A stretch of DNA of 64,000 bases, taken from positions 1 to 64,000 of the forward strand of contig JARCOQ010000184.1 of NCBI GenBank assembly GCA_029207755.1, given 5' to 3'. The DNA comes from Chamaea fasciata (taxonomy: Eukaryota; Chordata; Aves; Passeriformes; Sylviidae). This document shows, in pieces, positions 33,520 through 46,150 of the stretch (position 1 is its first letter; each line of letters begins with the position of its first letter). The position numbers and the translations under genes were made by a program. The notes beneath the pieces were generated by a model. It had not been told where the DNA came from and searched no databases. It saw nothing but the letters and a program-made list of their open reading frames with translations.

Positions 33520-36500
33520 CATCAGGCACCTGGGAAGCTGACTTTACTTACCCTTGGAAACAGGCCATCCTTTGTGCCCAACTCCGTGTTGCAGGCACCC
33601 TGCCTAGGACACCTACAATCCCGAACGGAACAGGATTTCTTCCAGATGCAAGCTGCCAGAAGCTGGAAGACTGGTTTCTCTTGGAGGGCCAAAGGCCTCC
33701 TAAAAACTGACATCAGGCACCTGGGCAGCTGACTTTACTTACGCCTGGAAACAGGCCATCCGTTGTGCCCAACTCCGTGTTCCTGGCACCTAGCCTCGGC
33801 CACCTATAATCCCGAACGGAACAGGATTTCTCCCAGATGCAAGCTGCCTCAAACTGGAAGGCTGGCTTCCCTTGGAGGGCCAAAGGCCTCCTAAAAACTG
33901 ACATCAGGCACCTGGGCAACTGACTTTACATAACCCTGGCAACAGGCCATCCTTTGTGCCACACTCTCTCCTCCGGGAGCCTGGATACGGCCACCTACAA
34001 TCCTGAAGGAATCAGGATTTCTTGCAGATTCTAGCAGCCACAAGCTGGAAGACTAGCTTTCCTTGGAGGGCCAAATGCCTCCTACAAACTTACATCAGGC
34101 ACCTGGGCAGCTGACTTAACTTACCCCTGGAAACCGGCCATCCTTTGTGCCCTACTCCCTCTGCCGGGCACCAGGCCACGGCCACCTACAATCCCGATCG
34201 GAACAGGATTCCTTCCAGATGCAAGCTGTCAGAAGCTGGAAGCCTGGCTTCTCCTAAATGGCCAAAGGCCGCCTACCAACTGACATCAGGCACCTGGGCA
34301 GCTGACTTTACTTACCCCTGGAAAGAAGCCATCCTTTGTGCCCAACTCCCTCTGCCGGGCGCCGGGCCTCGGTCATCTACAATCCCGAACGAAAATGGAT
34401 TTCTTCCAGATGAAAGCTGCCACAAACTGGAAGGCTGGCTTCTCCTTAAAGGCCAGAGCCACCTACACACTGATATTAGGCACCTGGGCAGCTCATTTTA
34501 CTTACCCCTGGAAAAAGGCCATCCTTTGTGCTTGACTCCGTGTGGCATGCATATGGCCTAGGACACATACAATACCGAACACAACAGGATTCCTTCCAGA
34601 TGCAAGCTACCACAAGCTGGAAGGCTGACTTCTCTTGGATGGGCCAAAAGCCTCCTACAAACTGACATCAGGCACCTGGGCAGCTGACTGTACCTACCCA
34701 TAAAAACAGGCCATGCTTTGTGCCCAACACCCTCTGCCGGGCACCTGGCCTCGCCCACCCACAATCCCCAAAGGAACAGGATTTCTTCCAGATGCAAGCT
34801 GCCACAAGCTGGAAGGCTGACTTCTCTTGGATGGGCCAAAGGCCTCCTACAAACTGACATCAGGCACCTGGGCAGCTGACTGTACCTACCCATAAAAACA
34901 GGCCATGATTTGTGCCCAACACCCTCTGCTGGGCACCCGGCCTCGGCCACCCACAATCCCAAATGCAACAGGATTTCTTCCAGATGCAAGCTGCCACAAA
35001 CTGGAAGGCTGGCTTCCCTTGGAGGGCCAAAGATCTCCTACAAACTGACATCAGGCACCTGGGCAGCTGACTTTACTTACCTTTGGAAACAGGCCATCCT
35101 TTGTGCCCAACTCCCTCTGCCGGGCACTAGGCCTCGGCCACCTACAATACCGAACAAAACTGGATTTCTTCCAGATGCAAGCTGCCACAAGCCAGAAGCC
35201 TGACTTCTTTTGGAGGGCCAAAGCTCTCCTACAAACTGACATCAGGCACCTGGGCAGCAGACTTTACTTACCCCTGGAAACAGGCCATCATTTGTGCATA
35301 GCTCCGTGTGGCAGGCACCCGGCCTAGGACACATACAATCCCGAAGGGAACAGGATTTCTTCCAGATGCAAGCTGCCAAGAGCTTGAAGGCTGGCATCTC
35401 TTGGAGGGCCAAAGGCCTCCTACAAACTGACATCTGGCACCTGGGAAGCAGACTTTACTTACACCAGGATAACGGCCATCCTTTGTGCCCAACTCCCTCT
35501 GCCGGGCGCCAGGCCTCGGCCCCCCAAAATCCCGAACGGAACAGGATTTCTTCCAGATGAAGGCTGCCGCAAGCAGGAAGCCTGGCTTCCCTTGGACGGC
35601 CAAAGGCCTCCTACAAACTGACATCAGGCACCTAGGCAGCTGACATTACTTTACCCTGGAAGCAAGCAATCCTTTTTGCGTCACTCCGTCTGGCGGGCAC
35701 CAGACCTCGGCCACCTACAATCCCGAACGGAGCAGGATTTCTTCCAGATGTAAGCTGCCACGAGCTGGAAGCCTGGCATCCCTTGGAGGGCCAAATGCCT
35801 CCTACAAACTGACATCAGGCACCTGGGCAGATGACTTTACTTACCCCTGGAAACAGGCCATCCTTTGTGCTCAACTCCCTCTGCCAGGCACCCGGCCTCG
35901 GCCACCTACAATCCCGAACGTAACAGGATTTCTTCCAGATGCAAGCTGCCACATGCTGGAAGACCGGCTTCCCTTGGAGGGCGAAAGGCCTCCTAAAAAC
36001 TGACATCAGGCACCTGGGCAACTGACTTTACTTATGCCTGAAAACAGGCCATCGTTGACGGGAATTCCGTGTGCCGGGCACCAGGACTCGGCCACCTACA
36101 ATCCCGAGCGGAACAGGATTTCTTCCAGATGCAAGCTGGCACAAACTGGAAGGCTGGCTTCTCTTGGAGGGCCAAAGGCCTCCTACAAACTGACATCAGG
36201 CACCTGGGCAGCCGACTTTACTTACCCCATGAAACACGCCATAATTTGAGCCCAACTCCGTGTGGCGGGCACCTGGTCACGGCCACCTACAATCCCGAGC
36301 GAAACAGGATTTCTTCCAGATGCAAGCTGCCACAAACTGGATGCCTGGCTTCCCTTGGAGGGCCAAAGGCCGCCTACAAACTGACATCAGGCACCTGGGG
36401 AGGCGACTTTACTTACCCCTGGAATCAGGCCATCCTTTGTGCCCAACTCCGTGTTCTTAGCACCTGGCCGCGGCCACCTACAATCCTGAACGGAAAAGGA

Positions 36501-36930
36501 TTCCTTCCAAATGCAAGCTGCCTAAAGCTGGAAGCCAGTCTTCTCTTGGAGGGCGAAAGGCCTCCTACAAACTGACATCAGGCACCTAGGCTGCAGTCTT
36601 TACTTACCTATGGAAAAAGGCCAACCTTTTGTGCCCAGCTCGGTGTGGCAGGCGACCGGCCTAGTACACCTACAATCCGGAACTGAACAGCATTGCTTCC
36701 AGACGCCAGCTGCCACAAGCGGAAAGCCTGGCTTCTCTTGGAGGGCTAAAGGCCTCCTACAAACTGACATCAGGCACCTGGGCATCTGACTTTACTTACC
36801 CCTGGAAACAGGCCATCCTTTGTGCCCAACTCCCTCAGCCAGGCATACGGCCTCGGCCACCTAAAATCCCGAACGGAGCAGGATTTCTTCCAGATGCAAG
36901 CTGCCACAAATTGGAAGTCTGGGTTCCCTT
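33520..36930 (+). repeat. Diverged monomer zone at the end of the super-repeat
   Basis: About 18 monomers carry many private substitutions and no repeated order. Examples are gaaggaatcagg with gattctagcagcc (~34,010), ctcctaaatggcc (34,25x), gcatgcatatggcc (~34,545), gttgacgggaattccg (~36,055) and cgtgttcttagcacc (36,45x). Even the normally constant words are altered, such as gtacctacccataaaaac, tacttataccc-like ends and agacgccagctgcc. The pattern suggests monomers that have escaped recent homogenisation. The zone ends sharply at the duplication junction near 36,931. Confidence 0.8.
34621..35004 (+). repeat. Tandem pair of 192-bp variant monomers
   Basis: The word aaggctgacttctcttggat at 34,621 recurs at 34,813, a spacing of 192. 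Both monomers have an extra base in the otherwise constant ggagggcc (ggatgggcc) and share gactgtacctacccataaaaacaggccatg. It is a local duplication within the diverged zone, with a few differences between the two (gccaaaagcc versus gccaaaggcc, atgctttg versus atgatttg). Confidence 0.8.
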
Positions 36931-39862
36931 GGAGGGCCAAAGGCCTCCTACAAACTGACTTCAGGCACCTGAGCTGCTGACTTTACTTACCCCTGGAAAC
37001 AGGCCATCCTTTGTGCCCAACTCCGTGTGGCGGGCACCCGGCATATGACACCTTCAATCCCGAACGGAACAGGATTTCTTTCAGATGCAAACTGCTACAA
37101 ACAGGAAGACTGGAATCCTTTGGAGGGCCAAAAGCTTCGTACAAACTGACATCAGGCACGTGGTTAGGTGACTTTACTTACTCCTAGAAAGAGGCCATCC
37201 TTTGTGCCCAACTCCACGGCCAGGCACCCGGGCTCGGCCACCTACAATCCCAAACGGAACAGGATTTCTTCCAGATGCAAACTTCCACATGTCGGAAGCG
37301 CGGCTTCCCTTGGAGGGCCAAAGGCCTCCTACAAACTGACATCAGGCACCTGGGCAGCTGACTTTACATACCCCTGGAAACAGGCCATCCTTTGTGCCCA
37401 ACTCCCTCTGCCGGGTACCCGGCCTCGGCCACCTACAATCCCGAACGCAACAGGATTCTTCCAGATGCAAGCTGCACAAGTTGGAAGCCTGGCTTCCCTT
37501 GGAGGGCCAAAGGCCTCCTACAAACTGACATCAGGCACCTGGGCAGCTGACTTTCCTTACCCCTGGAAACCCGCCATCCTTTGTGCCCAACTCCCTCTGT
37601 CGCGCACCTGGCCTCAGCCACATACAATCCCTAACAAAACTGGATTTCTTCCAGATGCAAGCTGACACAAGCTGGAAGGCTAGCTTCTCTTGGAGGGCCA
37701 AAGGCCTCCTAAAAACTGACATCAGGCTCGTGGACAGGAGACTTAACCAATCCCTGGAAAGAAACCATCCTTTGTGCCCAACTCCCTCGGTGAGGCAGGC
37801 GGCATCGGCCACCTACAATCCCGAACGGAACAGGATTTCTTCCAGATGGAAGCTGCCACAAGCTGGAAGGCTGGCTTCCCTTGGAGGGGCAAAGGCCTCC
37901 TACAAACTGACATCAGGCACCTGGGCAGCTGACTTTACTTACCCCTGGAAACAGGCCATCCTTTGTTCCCAACTCCCTCTGCCGGGCACCCGGCTTCGGG
38001 AACCTACAATCTTGAACGGAACAGGATTTTTTCCAGATGCAAGCTGCCTTGATCAGGAAGACTAGCATCACTTGGACAGCCAAAGGCCTGCTACAAACTG
38101 ACATCAGGCACCTGGGCAGCTGACTTTACTTACCCGTGGAAACAGGCCATCCTTTGTGCCCAACTCCCTCTGCCGGGCACCCGGCTTCGGGAACCTACAA
38201 TCTTGAACGGAACAGGATTTTTTCCAGATGCAAGCTGCCTTGATCAGGAAGACTAGCATCACTTGGACAGCCAAAGGCCTGCTACAAACTGACATCAGGC
38301 ACCTGGGCAGCTGACTTTACTTACCCGTGGAAACAGGCCATCCTTTGTGCCCAACTCCCTCACCCGGGCACCAGGCCTCAGTCACATACGATGCCAAATG
38401 GAACAGGATTTCTTCAAGATGCAAGCTGCCACAAGCTAGAAGCCTGGCTGCTCTTGGAGGGCCAAAGGCCTCCTACAAACTGACATCAGGCACCTGGGCA
38501 GCAGCCTTTACTTACCTCTGGAAACAGGTAATCCTTTGTGCCCAACTCCCTCTGCCGGGCACCCAGGCTCGGCCACCTACATTCCTGAACGGAACAGGAT
38601 TTCTTCCAGATGCAAGCAGCCACAATTCTGAAGCCTGTTTTCGCGTAGAGCGCCAAAGGCCTCCTACAAACTGACATCAGGCACCTGGGCACCTGAATTT
38701 ACTTACCCCTGTAAAGAAGCTCTTCTTTGAGACCAACTTTCTGTGGCGGGCTCACGGCCCCGATATCTACAATCCCGAACGGAACAGGATTTCTCGTAGA
38801 TGCAAGCTGCCACAAGTTGGAAGCCTGGCTTCCCGTGGAGGGCCAAAGGCCTCCTACAAACTGACATCATGTATCTGGCTAGGTGACTTTACTTACCCCA
38901 GGAAGCAGGCCATCATTTGTGCCCAACACCCACTGCCGGGCACCCGGCCTCGGCCACCTACACTCCCGAAAGGAACAGGATTTCTTCCAGATGCAAGATG
39001 CCACAAGTTGGAAGGCTGACTTCCCTTGGAGGTCCAAAGGCCTCCTACAAACTGACATCAGGCACCTGGGCAGCTGACTTTACTTACCCTTGGAAGCAGG
39101 CAATGCTTTGTGCCCAACTCCCTCTGCCGGGCACCCGGCCTCGGCCACCTACAATCCCGAACGGAACAGGATTTCTTCCAGATGCAAGCTGCCACAAGTT
39201 GGAAGCCTGGCTTGCCTTGGAGGGAGAAAGGCCTCATACAAACTGACATCAGGCACCTGGGCAGCTGACTTTACTTCCCCAGGAAACAGGCCATCCTCTG
39301 TGCCCAGCTCCCTCTGCCGGGCACCCGGCCTCGGCCACCTACAATCCCGAACTGAACAGGATTTCTTCCAGATGCAAGCTGCCAAATGCTGGAAGGCTGG
39401 CTTCCCTTGGAGGCTTAAAGGCCTCCTACAAACTGACGTCAGGCACCTGGGCAGCTGACTTTACTTACTCCTGGGAAAGGCCATCTTTGTGTCCAACTCC
39501 GTGTGGCGGGAACCCAGGCTAGGACACCTACAATCCCGAACGGAACAGGATTTCTTCCAGATGCACGCTTCCACAAGTTGGAAGCCCGGCATCCCATGGA
39601 GGGCCAAAGGCCTCCTACAAACTGACATCAGGCACCTGGGCTGCTGACTTTACTTACCCCTGGAAACAGGCCATCCTTTCTGCCCAACTCACTCCGCCAG
39701 GCATTCGGCCTCGGCCACCTACAATCCCGAACAAAACAAGATTTCTTCCAGATGCAAGCTGCCACAAAAAGGAAGCCTGGCTTTCCGCCGAGGGCTAAAG
39801 GCCTCTTACAAACTGACATCAGGCACCTGGGCAGCTGACTTTACTTACCTCTGGAAAGAAGC
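36931..39862 (+). repeat. HOR unit B1 (tail of a 19-mer: end of T, U to h, with Z doubled)
   Basis: Counterpart of 1,071-4,002: end of T, U, V, W (37,386-37,574, 189 bp), X, Y, Z, Z (37,957-38,338), a, b, c, d, e, f, g, h. Its R-S-P opening is missing because the super-repeat junction cuts the T monomer. The monomer to the left of the junction is of unrelated diverged type. Confidence 0.85.
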
Positions 39863-42800
39863 CCTCCTTTGAGACCAACTTTGTGTGGCGGGCACACGGC
39901 CCCGACATCTACAATCCCGAACGGAACAGGATTTCTTCCAGATGCAAGCTGCCACAAGTTGGATGCCCGGCTTCCCTTGGAGGGCCAAAGGTCTCCTACT
40001 AACAGACATCAGGAACCTGGGCAGCTGACTTTACTTACCCCTGGAAAGAAGCCATCCTTTGTTCCCAACTCCTTCAGCAGGGCACCCGGCTCCGGCCACC
40101 TACAATCCCGAACGGAACAGGATTTCTTCCAGATGCAAGCTGCCACAAGCAGGAAGCCTGGCTTCCCTTGGAGGGCCAAAGGCCTCCTACAAACTGACAT
40201 CAGGCACCTGGGCAGCTGACTTTTCTTACCCCTGGAAACAGGCCATCCTTTGTGCCCAACTCCCTCTGCCGGGCACCTGGCCTCGGCCACCTACAATCCC
40301 GAACGGAACAGGATTTCTTCCAGATGCAAGCTGCCACCAGCTGGAAGCCTGGCTTCCCATGGAGGGCCAAAGGCCTCCTAGAAACTGACATCAAGCACCT
40401 GGGCAGCTGACTTTACTTACCCCTGGAACCAGGTCATCATTTGTGCCCAACTCCCTCTGTCGGCCCCTGGCCTCGGCCACCTACAATCCCGAATGGAACA
40501 GGATTTCTTCCAGATGCAAGCTGCCACAAGCTGGAAGCCTGGCTTCCCTTGGAGGGCCAAAGGCCTCCTACAAACTGACATCAGGCACCTGGGCAGCTGA
40601 CTTTTCTTACTCCTGGGAAAAGGCCATCTTTGTGTCCAACTCCGTGTGGCGGGAACCCAGGTCAGGAGACCTACAATCCCGAACGGAACAGGATTTCTTC
40701 CAGATGCACGCTTCCACAAGTTGGAAGCCCGGCATTCCATGGAGGGCCAAAGGCCTCCTACAAACTGACTTCAGGCACCTGAGCTGCTGACTTTACTTAC
40801 CCCTGGAAACAGGCCATCCTTTGTGCCCAACTCCGTGTGGCGGGCACCCGGCATATGACACCTTCAATCCCGAACGGAACAGGATTTCTTTCAGATGCAA
40901 ACTGCTACAAACAGGAAGACTGGAATCCTTTGGAGGGCCAAAAGCCTCCTACAAACTGACATCAGGCACGTGGTTAGGTGACTTTACTTACTCCTGGAAA
41001 GAGGCCATCCTTTGTGCCCAACTCCATGGCCAGGCACCCGGGCTCGGCCACCTACAATCCCGAACGGAACAGGATTTCTTCCAGATGCAAGCTTCCACAT
41101 GTCGGAAGCGCGGCTTCCCTTGGAGGGCCAAAGGCCTCCTACAAACTGACATCAGGCACCTGGGCAGCTGACTTTCCTTACCCCTGGAAACCCGCCATCC
41201 TTTGTGCCCAACTCCCTCTGTCGGGCACCTGGCCTCAGCCACATACAATCCCTAACAAAACTGGATTTCTTCCAGATGCAAGCTGACACAAGCTGGAAGG
41301 CTAGCTTCTCTTGGAGGGCCAAAGGCCTCCTAAAAACTGACATCAGGCTCGTGGACAGGAGACTTAACCAATCCCTGGAAAGAAGCCATCCTTTGTGCCC
41401 AACTCCCTCGGTGAGGCAGGCGGCATCGGCCACCTACAATCCCGAACGGAACAGGATTTCTTCCAGATGGAAGCTGCCACAAGCTGGAAGGCTGGCTTCC
41501 CTTGGAGGGGCAAAGGCCTCCTACAAACTGACATCAGGCACCTGGGCAGCTGACTTTACTTACCCCTGGAAACAGGCCATCCTTTGTTCCCAACTCCCTA
41601 TGCCGGGCACCCGGCTTCGGGAACCTACAATCTTGAACGGAACAGGATTTTTTCCAGATGCAAGCTGCCTTGATCAGGAAGACTAGCATCACTTGGACAG
41701 CCAAAGGCCTGCTACAAACTGACATCAGGCACCTGGGCAGCTGACTTTAGTTACCCGTGGAAACAGGCCATCCTTTGTGCCCAACTCCCTCTGCCGGGCA
41801 CCAGGCCTCGGTCACATACGATGCCAAATGGAACAGGATTTCTTCAAGATGCAAGCTGCCACAAGCTAGAAGCCTGGCTGCTCTTGGAGGGCCAAAGGCC
41901 TCCTACAAACTGACATCAGGCACCTGGGCAGCAGCCTTTACTTACCTCTGGAAACAGGTAATCCTTTGTGCCCAACTCCCTCTGCCGGGCACCCAGGCTC
42001 GGCCACCTACATTGCTGAACGGAACAGGATTTCTTCCAGATGCAAGCAGCCACAATTCTGAAGCCTGTTTTCGCGTAGAGCGCCAAAGGCCTCCTACAAA
42101 GTGACATCAGGCACCTGGGCACCTGAATTTACTTACCCCTGTAAAGAAGCTCTCCTTTGAGACCAACTTTGTGTGGCGGGCTCACGGCCCCGATATCTAC
42201 AATCCCGAACGGAACAGGATTTCTCGTAGATGCAAGCTGCCACAAGTTGGAAGCCTGGCTTTCCGTGGAGGGCCAAAGGCCTCCTACAAACTGACATCAT
42301 GTATCTGGCTAGGTGACTTTACTTACCCCAGGAAGCAGGCCATCATTTGTGCCCAACTCCCACTGCCGGGCACCCGGCCTCGGCCACCTACACTCCCGAA
42401 CGGAACAGGATTTCTTCCAGATGCAAGATGCCACAAATTGGAAGGCTGACTTCCCTTGGAGGTCCAAAGGCCTCCTACAAACTGACATCAGGCACCTGGG
42501 CAGCTGACTTTACTTACCCTTGGAAGCAGGCAATGCTTTGTGCCCAACTCCCTCTGCCGGGCACCCGGCCTCGGCCACCTACAATCCGAAATGGAACAGG
42601 ATTTCTTCCAGATGCAAGCTGCCAAATGCTGGAAGGCTGGCTTCCCTTGGAGGCTTAAAGGCCTCCTACAAACTGACGTCAGGCACCTGGGCAGCTGACT
42701 TTACTTACTCCTGGGAAAGGCCATCTTTGTGTCCAACTCCGTGTGGCGGGAACCCAGGCTAGGACACCTACAATCCCGAACGGAACAGGATTTCTTCCAG

Positions 42801-43102
42801 ATGCACGCTTCCACAAGTTGGAAGCCCGGCATCCCATGGAGGGCCAAAGGCCTCCTACAAACTGACATCAGGCACCTGGGCTGCTGACTTTACTTACCCC
42901 TGGAAACAGGCCATCCTTTCTGCCCAACTCACTCCGCCAGGCATTCGGCCTCGGCCACCTACAATCCCGAACAAAACAAGATTTCTTCCAGATGCAAGCT
43001 GCCACAAAAAGGAAGCCTGGCTTTCCGCCGAGGGCTAAAGGCCTCTTACAAACTGACATCAGGCACCTGGGCAGCTGACTTTACTTACCTCTGGAAAGAA
43101 GC
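39863..43102 (+). repeat. HOR unit B2, 17 monomers
   Basis: Counterpart of A2 with identical length (3,240 bp) and the same lesions: no W, a single Z, the tcggcccctgg deletion and the e/f hybrid. Differences seen include aaagtgacatcagg in b (42,09x) where A2 has aaactgacatcagg, gaacggaac versus gaatggaac in c, and caactcccactg versus caacacccactg in d. Confidence 0.87.
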
Positions 43103-46100
43103 CCTTCTTTGAGACCAACTTTGTGTGGCGGGCACACGGCCCCGACATCTACAATCCCGAACGGAACAGGATTTCTTCCAGATGCAAGCTGCCACAAGTT
43201 GGATGCCCGGCGTCCCTTGGAGGGCCAAAGGTCTCCTACTAACAGACATCAGGAACCTGGGCAGCTGACTTTACTTACCCCTGGAAAGAAGCCATCCTTT
43301 GTTCCCAACTCCTTCAGCAGGGCACCCGGCTCCGGCCACCTACAATCCCGAACGGAACAGGATTTCTTCCAGATGCAAGCTGCCACAAGCAGGAAGCCTG
43401 GCTTCCCTTGGAGGGCCAAAGGCCTCCTACAAACTGACATCAGGCACCTGGGCAGCTGACTTTACTTACCCCTGGAAACAGGCCCTCATTTGTGCCTAAC
43501 TCCTTCAGCCGGGCACCAGGCCTCGGCCACCTACAATCCCAAACGGAACAGGATTTCTTCCAGATGCAAGCTGCCACAAACTGGAAGACTAGTTTCCCTT
43601 GGAGGGCCAAAGGCCTCCTACAAACTGACATCAGGCACGTGGTTTGGTGACTTTACTTACTCCTGGAAAGAGGCCATCCTTTGTGCCCAACTCCATGGCC
43701 AGGCACCCGGGCTCGGCCACCTACAATCCCGAACGGAACAGGATTTCTTCCAGATGCAAGCTTCCACATGTCGGAAGCGCGGCTTCCCTTGGAGGGCCAA
43801 AGGCCTCCTACAAACTGACATCAGGCACCTGGGCAGCTGACTTTACATACCCCTGGAAACAGGCCATCCTTTGTGCCCAACTCCCTCTGCCGGGTACCCG
43901 GCCTCGGCCACCTACAATCCCGAACGCAACAGGATTCTTCCAGATGCAAGCTGCAGAAGTTGGAAGCCTGGCTTCCCTTGGAGGGCCAAAGGCCTCCTAC
44001 AAACTGACATCCGGCACCTGGGCAGCTGACTTTCCTTACCCCTGGAAACCCGCCATCCTTTGTGCCCAACTCCCTCTGTCGGGCACCTGGCCTCAGCCAC
44101 ATACAATCCCTAACAAAACTGGATTTCTTCCAGATGCAAGCTGACACAAGCTGGAAGGCTAGCTTCTCTTGGAGGGCCAAAGGCCTCCTAAAAACTGACA
44201 TCAGGCTCGTGGACAGGAGACTTAACCAATCCCTGGAAAGAAGCCATCCTTTGTGCCCAACTCCCTCGGTGAGGCAGGCGGCATCGGCCACCTACAATCC
44301 CGAACGGAACAGGATTTCTTCCAGATGGAAGCTGCCACAAGCTGGAAGGCTGGCTTCCCTTGGAGGGGCAAAGGCCTCCTACAAACTGACATCAGGCACC
44401 TGGGCAGCTGACTTTACTTACCCCTGGAAACAGGCCATCCTTTGTTCCCAACTCCCTATGCCGGGCACCCGGCTTCGGGAACCTACAATCTTGAACGGAA
44501 CAGGATTTTTTCCAGATGCAAGCTGCCTTGATCAGGAAGACTAGCATCACTTGGACAGCCAAAGGCCTGCTACAAACTGACATCAGGCACCTGGGCAGCT
44601 GACTTTAGTTACCCGTGGAAACAGGCCATCCTTTGTGCCCAACTCCCTCTGCCGGGCACCAGGCCTCGGTCACATACGATGCCAAATGGAACAGGATTTC
44701 TTCAAGATGCAAGCTGCCACAAGCTAGAAGCCTGGCTGCTCTTGGAGGGCCAAAGGCCTCCTACAAACTGACATCAGGCACCTGGGCAGCAGCCTTTACT
44801 TACCTCTGGAAACAGGTAATCCTTTGTGCCCAACTCCCTCTGCCGGGCACCCAGGCTCGGCCACCGACATTGCTGAACGGAACAGGATTTCTTCCAGATG
44901 CAAGCAGCCACAATTCTGAAGCCTGTTTTCGCGTAGAGCGCCAAAGGCCTCCTACAAAGTGACATCAGGCACCTGGGCACCTGAATTTACTTACCCCTGT
45001 AAAGAAGCTCTTCTTTGAGACCAACTTTGTGTGGCGGGCTCACGGCCCCGATATCTACAATCCCGAACGGAACAGGATTTCTCGTAGATGCAAGCTGCCA
45101 CAAGTTGGAAGCCTGGCTTTCCGTGGAGGGCCAAAGGCCTCCTACAAACTGACATCATGTATCTGGCTAGGTGACTTTACTTACCCCAGGAAACAGGCCA
45201 TCATTTGTGCCCAACACCCACTGCCGGGCACCCGGCCTCGGCCACCTACACTCCCGAACGGAACAGGATTTCTTCCAGATGCAAGATGCCACAAGTTGGA
45301 AGGCTGACTTCCCTTGGAGGTCCAAAGGCCTCCTACAAACTGACATCAGGCACCTGGGCAGCTGACTTTACTTACCCTTGGAAGCAGGCAATGCTTTGTG
45401 CCCAACTCCCTCTGCCGGGCACCCGGCCTCGGCCACCTACAATCCGAAATGGAACAGGATTTCTTCCAGATGCAAGCTGCCACAAGCTGGAAGCCTGGCT
45501 TCCCTTGGAGGGAGAAAGGCCTCATACAAACTGACATCAGGCACCTGGGCAGCTGACTTTACTTCCCCAGGAAACAGGCCATCCTCTGTGCCCAGCTCCC
45601 TCTGCCGGGCACCCGGCCTCGGCCACCTACAATCCCGAACTGAACAGGATTTCTTCCAGATGCAAGCTGCCAAATGCTGGAAGGCTGGCTTCCCTTGGAG
45701 GCTTAAAGGCCTCCTACAAACTGACGTCAGGCACCTGGGCAGCTGACTTTACTTACTCCTGGGAAAGGCCATCTTTGTGTCCAACTCCGTGTGGCGGGAA
45801 CCCAGGCTAGGACACCTACAATCCCGAACGGAACAGGATTTCTTCCAGATGCACGCTTCCACAAGTTGGAAGCCCGGCATCCCATGGAGGGCCAAAGGCC
45901 TCCTACAAACTGACATCAGGCACCTGGGCTGCTGACTTTACTTACCCCTTGGAACAGGCCATCCTTTCTGCCCAACTCACTCCGCCAGGCATTCGGCCTC
46001 GGCCACCTACAATCCCGAACAAAACAAGATTTCTTCCAGATGCAAGCTGCCACAAAAAGGAAGCCTGGCTTTCCGCCGAGGGCTAAAGGCCTCTTACAAA

Positions 46101-46150
46101 CTGACATCAGGCACCTGGGCAGCTGACTTTACTTACCTCTGGAAAGAAGC
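43103..46150 (+). repeat. HOR unit B3, 16 monomers (one fewer than A3)
   Basis: Order R, S, k/U hybrid, V, W, X, Y, Z, a, b, c, d, e, f, g, h. At 3,048 bp it is 191 bp shorter than A3. The k/U hybrid (43,484-43,674) joins the first half of k to the second half of U at 43,615-43,638. The W copy reads gctgcagaagttgg where A3 reads gctgcacaagttgg. Confidence 0.85.

Larger units (their letters stand above)
1071..36930 (+). repeat. Super-repeat copy A, 35,860 bp (about 188 monomers)
   Basis: Sequence from 1,071 rightwards is matched base for base by 36,931 rightwards, and the first copy runs without a break to 36,930 where the second begins. Left of the boundary the two contexts differ: ggcattccat precedes ggagggcc at 1,071, while gggttccctt precedes it at 36,931. 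The junction cannot be placed more finely than the common tract ggagggccaaaggcctcctacaaactga. Landmarks at constant offset 35,860: the Z doubling (2097 and 37957), the c monomer, and R (4003 and 39863). Confidence 0.9.
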
